DNA of 64,000 bases from Agapanthus africanus (taxonomy: Eukaryota > Streptophyta > Magnoliopsida > Asparagales > Amaryllidaceae): the NCBI GenBank assembly GCA_030015575.1, contig JASDDO010000019.1, positions 511,038,986 through 511,102,985 on the forward strand. Direction: 5' to 3'. The notes below the pieces were generated by a model. It was not told where the DNA came from. It made no database searches and was given only the letters and a program-made list of their open reading frames with translations. This document shows, piece after piece, positions 44,637 through 55,689 of the stretch. Both the position numbers and the translations under genes were made by a program. Numbering within the stretch: the stretch's first letter is position 1; every line of letters starts with the position of its first letter.

Positions 44637-46842
44637 TGTTAGTTATATGTATGCCCTAGAGAATATTACTGTACATTGGATGTATATTGTAGTGGATGCT
44701 GGGACATATATAGGGAGGACTTTCTTGCTCGACATGATAGTATGCTATCTGGTTACTCTTTACCTTAACGTGTACACTGATTGTCTCTCTATTACATGTT
44801 GGTAAAGCCCTTAGGATGTGTACTTGACTACCTGGACTATGATGCAGATCATACTAGTGGGGACATGGTTGTCCATAAGTACATCCTTCAAGGTCCCTAG
44901 TCGTGGGTGTATCGAGACGGGGCATCGATATACCAGTGTAGACTAGCGTATACCTTCTCGACCCATACAAATGGGCGATGGATGATCCCATATCCATTGG
45001 TGTTTGACATCAGAGATGATATACGGGTGCTCAGTGGAGACTGGGTGCACTGGACGGACTCGCCGAGAACTCCCAGATGGTAATATACCTCACGTCAGAT
45101 GGCAGTTCTCTGGTGACACTGGTACAGAGTAGTCTGTTGACCCGAGATCGTCATAGAGTCTTGTGTGGTTCCCACTGTGCTTTGATTTCCATCTTACCAC
45201 GTCCAAGCGGGCGTGCAAAACGGTGGTTTTTGGGTACAGTCCCGAGTCACATGGAGGCAATGAGCGAGAGGAGGGGATTCGTCTCTCCCGGTATAGGGAG
45301 TTGATGTTGCGCTGTGTTCGATTGGCTATAACAGGAAATCCCTGGCCAGGGTTGCTGAGATTTACTGGTAAGTGTTACCAGTAGTTTCTCGAATTGTTAT
45401 AGACCTCATATCGACACGACTTATCGAGCTATTGGGGTCTGACGTTTACCACCCCTAGGCAAGATATGCGACATATCAGACGAACAGACCGGACTGTACG
45501 GTAGTGTTACTAGTTGGATTCACTGGAGTGTGAGCGGGCTTGCTCGTCGATCTTCTGATCGCTCAATACCCGGGTGGCCGTTACGTTTAGCAGACCGCTT
45601 GCGGCTTGCGGGTGTTTGATATGATCATCATCTGCTGCCGGCGTATTGACGAGTCTTTAGAGTCCTACACAGAGGTTTCCTGGCTCAAGCGAAACGAAAT
45701 AGGAGCGCATATGAGATATGTGCGGGACCGACAATAATGCGTGTATGTGATATCGTATTCTATTCTCGCGATGAATGTATCGAATGGTTATATGCGATAT
45801 AACCTAGTTATCGAATCGAGGGTTGATTCGATAAGCCGACATTGGATACTAGTCGGTTATATGCGATATGACCGGATCGTTAAATCTAGTGTTGATTTAA
45901 TGATTTAATGCATAATTATATATTTGATATATTACTTTGCATTAACTAGTATTGGTTCACTTTAAATGGATTTTCTCACTTGGATTGTGCACATTGTATA
46001 TGTGATATACTTTTTTACACAAGTTTGTTTCATGTTTGATGATACTTGCTCACTTGAGTTTGTGTAAAGATTAAACCATGGTTATATGAATGGTTAGGGT
46101 TTTGTTTTCTTTTTCATTTATTCTTTTTGGAAAATAAAATGCATAAAGAGAAAATGGTGGCTTTCATTTGTTTCTTTCATGAAGATTCATGAAGGTTTGA
46201 CTAAGTCACCATTTTGTCTCATGCTTAACCCTAACCACTCCATTTAACCATAGTCCACTCTCTACACCTAACTATGGTTTTGTTTATGATAAGTTTTGAT
46301 TTTCTATTCTATTTTAATCAACTTATCATATTCATTATCTTCTTCTTCTTCTTCACTTGATGAAGAAAAAGCTTGACTTCATCAATGGTGATTGATGAAA
46401 AAGAGTGAGAAATCCAATTCTAAAGTGAACCTACTTCCTATTTCTTCATCCTCTACCTCTTGCCAAGTAGTATAGGGTGTTTCCTTCACAAGTTTTCATG
46501 GCTTGGTGAAGGTGGAGCTTGATCTAGCGATGCCTCGACGTAGATCATCTTCGGTATCGTCATCGATGACCTAGCCCGCTTTTTCTCCGATGAAGCCAAC
46601 GCTAGAGCCCGGGATTTGTTTTGGACAGCAAGGGGACTTCATCGCGGAGCTAGGGAGGTGGAGCACCGGATCTACAAAGGTTGTATTTCCGTTTACCATT
46701 TAGTTAAGTTGTTAACTAGCTTCTTTTTCGCCTAGACATCTAGCTAACGATCCGTAGTCTAGGGTTTCTCGGCACCGTAATTTTTGAAATTGGCATGGTT
46801 GATGCCTTGTGAGACCTCTTGAGAGTGCCTAGGAACCCTACA
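44637..46842 (+). mobile_element. Solo Copia LTR S1 (2206 bp), plus orientation
   Basis: It starts TGTTAGTTATATGTATGCCC and ends CTAGGAACCCTACA. Perfect GTAAC duplications flank it and it has no internal region, which is the mark of a solo LTR left by recombination between the two LTRs of a complete element. It is inserted in the leader of A, opposite to A's direction. It is the same family as C's LTR at 30914. Confidence 0.95.
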
Positions 46843-46847
46843 GTAAC
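46843..46847. repeat. Target-site duplication (right) of solo LTR S1
   Basis: GTAAC, followed by 'gtctatataatatatc', which is the continuation seen in the leader of B at 36480. Confidence 0.95.
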
Positions 46848-48049
46848 GTCTATATAATATATCATATATACTATATACAGTATCCATCTCAACATATCAA
46901 ATGATCACACCACAGATATCGCAGCAGAAGAATCATATGAAATAATGGATATACTAGGAGGTCCGTGTTTTATTTTGAGCCTGTATAAAACACGGATTCC
47001 ACGGTCGCGATGAATAGCCAAACCCACACCCCTAGACCCCTACGAGAGCGGCAAGCAACCCTACTAATTCTAGAGTTGGGAGACCCGGCCTCGACTTCTC
47101 GAGTTGGTTTCCCGCTGTACCCTAGAACCCGGTTACTTGTGCTCCCCTCCTTGGGTCTACCTAATGCAGAAAAGTAAATAATATACAATGGTGACATCAT
47201 CCTCATCCCGGAAGTTCCCTAATAAAAGAATATTACATACAATGAATTTTACATGAATGAAAATAAAAACCTTCATCTCACATAAAACCCTCCGGCTATT
47301 CAGAACACGACGATCCAATATAACATATCACAGCAACACATAATATCTCCTATTATCAACGTAAGCAAGCATGCGTATCCCGACTGTCGTTGATGTATAA
47401 CAACGAAGCCGGCGATACACCATATACTACGCTTACGGTCACAGAAAAGAAAGTGAAAAACTACAACATTTGGAATCCACAATCTCTTTAGACATCGTAA
47501 ATCTGAAATATCACATACTTCGCATTTCATGCCTAACTATATGAATTCCACATATTGTATCACATTCCAGATAAATAGACAGTATTAAACTTTCTGATCG
47601 AATAATCAAATACCCAAGATTTCCTTAATAGCTCAACACTTGAGCGGAGTTTAAAAATTCCAGAATACGTCACAGTACCAATGGTCCAGCCGTAGAAGGG
47701 TCATGCCAACGTCTCACATGTGGCAACGCCGTACTGCCCCAAATCCTAAGGTTTAGAGGCGGTTCAGACGGTCACATAATCGAGTTAAGGTTTGTGTTCT
47801 TCTAGAGGGTCCATCGCGTTACTTGCACGTTTTTCTGAAAGATTTAAACTCAAGAAAAATTCAACACTTGAAAGTTTTTCGTGCCGGGAAAAAACGAGTT
47901 AATGATATCCGTTCGAACATTTTAACAGTTTATAAATTATCCGGAAAAAAGAACGAAATTAAACTTTCCGATCGAATCAATGAATTCAAAATAATCCCCA
48001 GAACACTCAACACTTGAGTCAGATTAAAAATACCCAGAAGAATGTACAA
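46848..48049 (-). mobile_element. Leader of Copia element A, middle part
   Basis: It aligns with 36480-38050 of B (shared 'cacggtcgcgatgaatagcc', 'gtccagccgtagaagggtca'). Compared with B it is shorter, and the two leaders differ in several stretches. It is non-coding, with only short chance ORFs. Confidence 0.8.
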
Positions 48050-48054
48050 GTACC
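48050..48054. repeat. Target-site duplication (left) of solo LTR S2
   Basis: GTACC before TGTAGGGTTCC; repeated at 50276-50280. Confidence 0.93.
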
Positions 48055-50275
48055 TGTAGGGTTCCTAGGCACACTATAGAGGTTTCATAAGGCATCGATC
48101 AAGCCAATTTAAAATTTTATGGGTGCCGAGAAACCCTAATACGGATCGTCGGCTAGATTTCTATGCGAAACATTAAACTAGTTAACACTTTAACTATAGG
48201 AGAGAGACTACAACCCTTGTAGATCCGTTTCTCCACTTCCTAAGCTCCACATAGGCGACCTCTCGCTGTCCTAGTTGGATCTCGGACTCTCGCATCGGCT
48301 TCATCGAAGAAATGAGCGGAATAGGTCGTCGGCTTCGTGCCGAAGATGATCTACGTCGAGGTTGCATAAGTTCAAGCTCCAACTTCACCAAGTTGAGAAA
48401 CTTGTGAAGAAAACACCCAAAACAACTTGGCAAGAGGTAGAGGGTGAAGAAATAGGAGGTGGGTTCACTTTAGAATTGGATTTCACTCACTTTTGCTCAA
48501 GTTGCCATTGATGGCATCTATTTTTCTTTCTTGAAGAAGAAGGAGAAGATGAAGCTAGAATATGATAAGTGTTGTTTATAATAGAAAAATAAATCAATAC
48601 TTATCATATCTTAACCAAGGTTAAGTGTAGAGAAAAGACCATGGTAAATGAGAAGGGTTAGGGTTAAGCTAGAAGACAAAATAGTTTCTTTAGTCAAAGC
48701 TTCATGAAGCTTCAACAAGCTTCATGATAAAAAGAAACCATTATGTTTTCATTTATCCATTTAAATAAATAAAGAATGGATAAATAAATGAGATAATAAA
48801 TCAAAACCCTAATTATCTTCTTAACCATGGTTTAATTCTTTACACTTAACCATGTGAGCAAGTATCATCAAACATGATACAAACATGTGCACAAAAGTTA
48901 TACAACTTGCACATCAAGTGAGAAAATCCATTTAAAATGAACCAATACTAGTTAATCCAAAGTAATATATCAAATATATAATTACACATTAAATCATTAA
49001 ATCAACACTTGATATAACGATCCGGTCATATCGCATATAACCGACTAGTATCCTATGTATCGGCTTATCGAATCAATCATTGATTCGATATCTAGGTTAT
49101 ATCGAATATAACCAATCGATACATCCATCGCGAGAATGGAATACAGTATCACATACACGCATTATTCTCGGTCCTGCACATATCTCATATGCGCTCCTAT
49201 TTCGTTTTGCTTGGGCCAGGAAACCTCTGTGTAAGACTCTAAAGACTCGTCAATACGCCGGTAGCAGATGATGATCATATCAAGCACCCACAAGCCGCAA
49301 GCGGTCTGCTAAACGTAACGGCCATCCGGGTATTGAGCGATCAGAAGATCGACGAGCTAGTCCGCTCACACTCCTGCGAATCCGACCAGTAAAACTTACC
49401 GTACAGTCCGGTCTGTTCGTCTGATATGTCGCATATCAAGTCAAGGAGGTGGTAAACGTCAGACCCCAATAACCGATAAGTCGTGCCGATGTGAGGCTCA
49501 TAACGGGTCGAGAAACTACTGGTAACACTTACCAGCAAATCTCTGATCAGCCCTGGCCAGGGACTTCCCTGTTACGACCAATCGAGCACAGCGCAACATC
49601 AACCCCCAATACCGGGAGAGACGAAACCCCTCCTATCGCTCATTGCCTCCATGTGACTCGGGACTGTACCCAAAGACCACCGTTTTGCACGCCCTCATGG
49701 ACGTGGTAAGGTGGAGATCAAAGCACAGTGGGAATCACACAAGACTCTATGACGATCTCGGGTCTACAGACTAACCTGTACAAGTGTCACCTGAGAACTG
49801 CCATCTGACGTGAGGTATAATACCATCTGGGAGTTCTCGGCGAGTCCGTCCAGTGTACCCAGTCTCCACTGAGCACCCGTATACCCTCTCTGATGTCAAA
49901 CACCAATGGATATAGGATCATCCATCGCCCATCACATGGGTCGAGAAGCGTATACGCTAGTCTACACTGGTATATCGATGCCCGTCTCGATATACCCACG
50001 ACTAGGGACCTTGAAGGATGTACTTATGGACTACCATGTCCCCACTAGTATGATCTACATCATAGTCCAGGTAGTCAAGTACACATCCTAAGGGCTTTAC
50101 CAACATGTAACTATAAGACAGTATAAAGAGACTAGTGTACATGTTAAGATAAAGAGCAATCAGATAGCATACTATCATGTCGAGCAAGAAAGTCATCTCT
50201 ATATATGTCCAAGCATCCAATATAATATACATCATCTGTACAATACTGGCCTCTAGGGCATACATACAACTAACA
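48055..50275 (-). mobile_element. Solo Copia LTR S2 (2221 bp), minus orientation
   Basis: It starts TGTAGGGTTCCTAGG and ends CATACAACTAACA, with perfect GTACC duplications on both sides. No polypurine tract or primer site touches it. It is a second solo LTR in the leader of A, 1.2 kb from S1 and in the opposite orientation, so S1 and S2 form a long inverted repeat. Confidence 0.93.
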
Positions 50276-50280
50276 GTACC
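50276..50280. repeat. Target-site duplication (right) of solo LTR S2
   Basis: GTACC, after which the leader of A resumes. Confidence 0.93.
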
Positions 50281-50558
50281 TACGGATATTACTGCACAAA
50301 ACACTAACCCTAATTCTACTGTTCCGCCGCGGAACTGCAGCGCAAGCAAGGTATTGCCGCGGTTCCGCGGCTCTTTAGTGGAATTAGGATGTCGTGTTTT
50401 ACAGTAACTCTTAGAATTCCCTGCTGATTTTTTTGAGTATTTTTAATGCAGAAAAAATCACATTTTAAAAAAATTTCCAGAGAGGGGGTCATTTTCGATG
50501 TTTCGGGGTTCGATCGGAGTTTTAACTTCGTATACATGTCGCCTAATGCTCTAGCTTA
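50281..50558 (-). mobile_element. Leader of Copia element A, last part with hairpin
   Basis: It parallels 38060-38354 of B. A nested inverted repeat spans 50309-50388: outer arms 'cctaattct' and 'ggaattagg', inner arms 'ccgcggaac' (50327) and 'gttccgcgg' (50362). Its right end is about 170 bp from the primer-binding site. Confidence 0.75.
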
Positions 50559-50570
50559 GCTCTGATACCA
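50559..50570 (-). other. Primer-binding site of Copia element A (initiator Met tRNA)
   Basis: 'gctctgatacca' on plus, TGGTATCAGAGC on the element strand, one base from the LTR start at 50572. Confidence 0.92.
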
Positions 50571-50571
50571 C

Positions 50572-52785
50572 TGTAGGGTTCCTAGGCATGCATACAAGGG
50601 TTTATAAGGCATCTACCATGCCCGGATAAAACATTAGACGTGCCGAACAACCCAAAACTGGGATCTTTGCTAGATTATTAGGGTTTCACATGCAAGTAAA
50701 CACCATTTACGACTAAGTGAATACGAAATACAACCTTTGTAGATCGGTCCTTCACTTCAAAGGCTCCTTGTTATAGTCCCTTCGCTGCGATCATGGTCCT
50801 CCCGGGTTCTTGCATGGCTTCACGAGGCAGAAGGAGCGTCCTTGCTTGAAGTCTTCAAGGCCGAAGATGATCTACATCGAAGGAATTCGCACTGAAGCTT
50901 CTTCTTCACTAACTAGAGAATTAGTGACGCAAACACCCTAAACTAAAGTTCTAGTCTAGCAGAGGATGAGCAAATAGGAAGTGGGTACTCCTTAGAATTA
51001 TTTATCTCACATTTATTTCTCACTTAATCAAAACCTAGAGAACTTTTGAGCTCAAGGAAGAAGATGAACAAATAATGAGATTAGGATAATGATCAAGTGA
51101 GTAAGCTAACCATGGGTGAGTGAGTATCATATACTAACTCATGTAGAGACATAACCATGGCTAATCCAAATGGTTAGGTTCACAAAAAATCTAAAGTAAA
51201 GACAAAGTTGGTGGACTTTGTCAAAACAATGCAAGCTTCTACAAGCTTCATGCTCTTTCCAAATCTCCACTAATTTTGTAATTACCTTAAATAATTATAA
51301 CCCACCATAATAAATAGAATGGTGTATGTCTTACACACCCATGAATGATGTATCAACAACCATGATACAAAATGAAAACACATTTTAATATATATATCAT
51401 ATATATATTAAAGTTGTGCACATGTGAGAAAAATCCTTAAGTGAACAAATGTTAGTTAATGTAAATTAGTATATCAAATATACAATTATACATTAAATTA
51501 TTAAATCAACACTTGACTTAATAATCCGGTTATATCTCATATAACCGATTAACATCCAATATATCGACTTATCGAATCAACACTTGATTCGATAATCCGG
51601 CTATATCATATATAACCGACCGATACAAAAAGTCACGAGAATAGAATACGGTATCACATACAAGTATTATTCTCGGTCCCGCACATATCACATATGCGCT
51701 CCTATTTCGTTTTGCCTGAGCCAGTATAACCTCTTTGTAGAACTCTAAAGACCCGTCAATACGCCGGCAGTAGGTGATGATCACATAAAGCACCCACAAG
51801 CCGTCAGAGGTACTAGATGGACGTAACGGCTACCCGGGTATTGAGCGATCAGAAGATCAGCAAGCAAGCCCGCTCCAACTCTTGTAAAGGCCTAACGGTA
51901 ACACTTGCCGTACAGTCCGGTCTCCTCGTCTGATATGTCGCATATCAAGTCTAGGGGTGGTAAACGTAAGACCACAATAACCGATAAGTCGTGCCGATGT
52001 AAGGAACATAACGGGTGGAGAAACTACTGGTAACACTTACCAGTAAATCTCTAAATTAGCCTTGGCCAGGGACTTCCCTGTTATGGCCAATCGAGCACAG
52101 CGCAACATCAACCCTCAATACCGGGAGAGAGGAAACCCCTCCTATCGCTCATTGCCTCCATGTGACTCGGGACTGTACCCAAAAACCACCGTTTTGCACG
52201 CCTTTTTAGACATGGTAAGGTGGAAATCAAAGCACAGTAGGAATCATACAAGACTCTATAACGATCTCGGGTCTACAGACTAACCTGCACAAGTGTCACC
52301 AGAGAACTGCCATCTGACGTGAAGTATAATACCATCTGGGAGTTCTCGGCGAGTCCGTCCAGTGTACCCAGTGTCCACTGAGCACCCGAATACCATCTCT
52401 GATGTTAAACACCAATGGATATGGGATCATCCATCGCCCATCTCAAGGGTCGAGAAGCGTATACGCTAGTCTACTCTGGTCTATCGATGCCCCGTCTCGA
52501 TATACCCACGACTAGGGACATTAAAGGATATACTTATGGATTACCATGGCCCCACTAGTATGATCTGCATCATAGTCCTGGTAGTCAAGTACACATCCTA
52601 AGGGCTTTACCAACATGTAACTATAAGACAGTATCAAGAGACAAGTATACATGTTAAGATAAAGAGCAACCAGATAGCATACAATCATATCGTGCAAGAA
52701 AGTCCTCTCTATATATGTCCAAGCATCCAATATAATATGCATCATCTGTATAATACTGGCCTCCAGGGCATACATACAATTGACA
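50572..52785 (-). repeat. Copia 5' LTR of element A (2214 bp)
   Basis: It starts TGTAGGGTTCCTAGG and ends CATACAATTGACA. The primer site on its left makes it a 5' LTR. It shares diagnostic variants with 15266-16104 ('tacaagggtttataaggc'), its proposed 3' partner 35 kb away. On its right begins the interior of the older element E-F. Confidence 0.88.
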
Positions 52786-52790
52786 CATAA
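52786..52790. repeat. Probable target-site duplication (right) of Copia element A
   Basis: CATAA, against CATAC at 15261-15265. Confidence 0.55.
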
Positions 52791-53549
52791 TAGGTGTACT
52801 CTCCTAAACCTAGGAGCCCTCACAACTTGAGAGAAGGTAAAGATAAAAGACAACTGAATAATCTTTATTCTATTTCTCCTGAACGATAATCCATTCTCGG
52901 TCTGGAACAAGTTACTTCGAGTTCGTATGTAACCATACGATGGATTATCCAATAAATGTGGATCTTCGTAGTGATACGGGGTGTTCTAGAGAAATTCAAA
53001 GTTGAAGTATGAGTGGCGATGATATAGAGGGTTTGGTCGTGAATGATAGCAATAGCAATTTACTTTGCCTTCTTTCTAGTCCGTTTATTTGTCTTTACTT
53101 ATTACCTTCTGTACACCTCACTTAGGCTAATTGGTTTTCTTCCTTCCTAACTTCTCAGCACCTGCCTGTGTTTTGGAAGAAGACTATCCAAAAAGCGCAA
53201 TAGGTGTACCCCTCTCCTAATCCTAGGAGCCCTCAGAGCCTGAGAAAAGGTAAAAGGAAAAGGCAAATGAATAGTCCTATTCAATTTCTCTAGAACCGGA
53301 AACCATTCTCGAATCTGAAACGAGTTTCTTCGAGTTCGTATGCAAATATACGATGGTCTTATCTAATAAATATGGATCTTTGTAGTGATACAGAAGTTCC
53401 GGAGAAATGAAAAGGGTAAAAGTAGGAGTGTCAATAAAGTATGCAACTCTGATAATCCAAAAGCCAAAGTTTTTTAAAAAGGTAATGTTAACTTGGTTTA
53501 TGAGTTCTAGTCTTAGGTCGGGCCATGGTCGCTGCCAAAGAGTGAGAGG
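52791..53549 (-). repeat. Imperfect tandem duplication (about 410 bp) inside element E-F
   Basis: The block starting 'ataggtgtac' at 52790 recurs at 53200, each followed by 'ctcctaa(a/t)cctaggagccct' and 'tcgagttcgtatg'. The end of the first unit (53080-53195) also matches 15120-15264. The second unit thus preserves, uninterrupted, the sequence that element A split. It is non-coding; the 73-residue ORF at 53407 is not convincing. Confidence 0.75.
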
Positions 53550-53554
53550 AAAGA
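53550..53554. repeat. Target-site duplication (left) of solo LTR S3
   Basis: AAAGA, repeated at 55685-55689. Confidence 0.88.
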
Positions 53555-55684
53555 TGTTAGGTCTACGTTACCCACCCCGGTCCTTTCGGGGAGGCGGAAT
53601 AGGTAAAACGAAAATTTTCCGTAGCTAGGTAACATGGACCGTTTCATGAAGGATCGTTGCTAAACAAAAACTAACAAAAATTCTACAAGTTCTAACTACT
53701 ATGTAGAATGGCTATACCTTGGTCTTGAACTCCTTCTCTTCTTGTTGTGGTTCTTCCTCTTTCTTGCTCCTCGTAGTCGCTTGAACGGATCCTCCTTGTC
53801 GTCTCCTCTTTGCCATAGATGGACCCACCTGAGGGTCTCAAAATTGGGCTCCTATCTCAACCTAGAGATGACTAAGGTGTTTGGTTTGCTAAACCTAATA
53901 CCTTAGATTGAGTAGAGAAGAGTGATGGTGGTTTTGTCTCAAAGGTTCATGATTTCCAACTCATGGAACACTTGAACCTTGAGAGAGGAAGAGGAAGAGG
54001 GAGAGCTTTCTTTTTAGGAGAGAGAAAGAGAATGATAGAAAATTAGCTCTCATAATCCAACCCTTCTCACAAAAGTGAGAATAATGATAATATTAATAAT
54101 AATTAAGTATATGGTGATGGTTAGTTTCAATGACCATTATCATTTCATGCTATAATTGCATTTTGCAAGAAACAAGCAAGCAAAAATCATAACCATGAAA
54201 TGATAGCCATGAAATGATGATGGTCAACAAGTCCAAAATGGTCAACCGGTCAACAAGTCAACAAAAGTCAAATTTTCAACTCAACCATGGCACAATAATA
54301 CTTAATTAATGTTATTAATCATATATCCTATTCTCATTAGGGTTTAAAGAAAAGTCAACGGTCAACAAGTCAACCAAAACCAAATGGTCAACAACCCTAA
54401 TGAGAATCCTCTGCCTCTGCCTCTGTCAACTGTGCATACACACCCGCATCCGTGCTCCAAGGAACACGAATACACTGAGACAAAACCAATCCCAATTACT
54501 AGGATCTGGCTTAAACCAAAGCCCGCTAGTAACAACTGTCCGGACGCCAAACGTGCACAAGTGCGCGGAGGTGAACGAACCCCGTCGCAAAACCATGCAA
54601 CCTCTACTCTGTTTTGCCCAAAGGCGAGTAACCCTCTGTGTGGGACTCTAAATGCTCGACACTACGCTGGTAGTGGGTTTAACCACAGGCCGCAAGCGGT
54701 ACTAGCTGTACGTAACGGTCCCCAGGTAGATGCCGATAAGAAGACTGATGAGGTGAACCCATCGAACTCCTACTGAGCCTGAATGTGACAATCTCCATAC
54801 AGTCCGGTCTGTTCGTCTGAGAATATCGCATGGCGGGCCTAGGGGGCGGTAAACGTCAGTCCCCTAATAGCGGTACAAGTCGTGTCGGCGTGTAGCCCAA
54901 AACACCCTGAGAATCTACTGGAAAACCTACCAGCAATTCTCGCTTGCCCTGGCCAGGGACTTTATGTAATGGCTCCCCTAGACACAGTGCGATATCAACC
55001 CCCAATACCGGGAGAGACGAATCCTGTCTAACCGTCAGTGCCTCCAAGTGCTTCGGGACTGCACCCAACTACTACCTGTTTGCACGACTCAGTAGAGCCG
55101 TGGTAGGGTAGTAATCTAAGAACGGTGGGAACACACTCGAGGCGAAGTGACAGTGTCAAGTCAGCGGACTAAGCTGTACTCATGTCACCTGGGAACTGTT
55201 AACTGACGATAGGTATAATACCAACCAACAGTTCCCGACGAGTCCTGTCCAGTGTACTCATAACCTAACGAGCACCTCCATACTATCTCCAGTACGACGT
55301 ACTGATGGTTGTGGGACAGACCATCTCCCCTGCTGGGAAGAGAAGCGTATGCACCAGTCTACTCTGGAGTATCGATGCCCTGTCTCGATAATCCTACGAC
55401 TAGGGACCAAAATAAGGATGTGCTTATAGACTACCCAGCCCCCACTAGTATGATCACCATCACAACGCCGGTAGTCAAGCAAAAATCCTAAGGGCTCTAC
55501 CAAGATGTTTTTAGCGATATGTTAAAAGAAACATATACACATATTAAGATAGAAACAAACCAAGTAGCATACTACTATATCGAGCAAGACTGTCGTAAAA
55601 CCATATATATATCCCAAGCCTCTAAAATGTATTATACAAACTAGTACTATACAATAATGGCCTCTAGGGCATACATATCTAACA
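53555..55684 (-). mobile_element. Solo Copia LTR S3 (2130 bp), related subfamily
   Basis: It starts TGTTAGGTCTACG and ends CATACATATCTAACA, with perfect AAAGA duplications. If it is skipped, the flanks join into a stretch that parallels the pol start/leader junction of A and B (GA-rich run then 'acactcagc'). It is therefore an insertion and not part of E-F. Its inner half aligns with the other LTRs ('gaccttgac'-free part near 54780-55680); its outer half is closer to the LTR at 58082. Confidence 0.9.
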
Positions 55685-55689
55685 AAAGA
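55685..55689. repeat. Target-site duplication (right) of solo LTR S3
   Basis: AAAGA matching 53550-53554. Confidence 0.88.

Noticed and set aside
50559-50570. tRNA-Met gene fragments at 8233, 38355, 50559, 58070
   Set aside because: Only about 12 bp match the tRNA 3' end, each beside an LTR, so they are primer-binding sites.
40785-52785. Reading 38569-40784 and 50572-52785 as the two LTRs of one element A
   Set aside because: The LTR at 50572 shares diagnostic variants with 15266-16104 instead, and 38569 has B's primer site on its left. I cannot fully exclude a recombinant origin.
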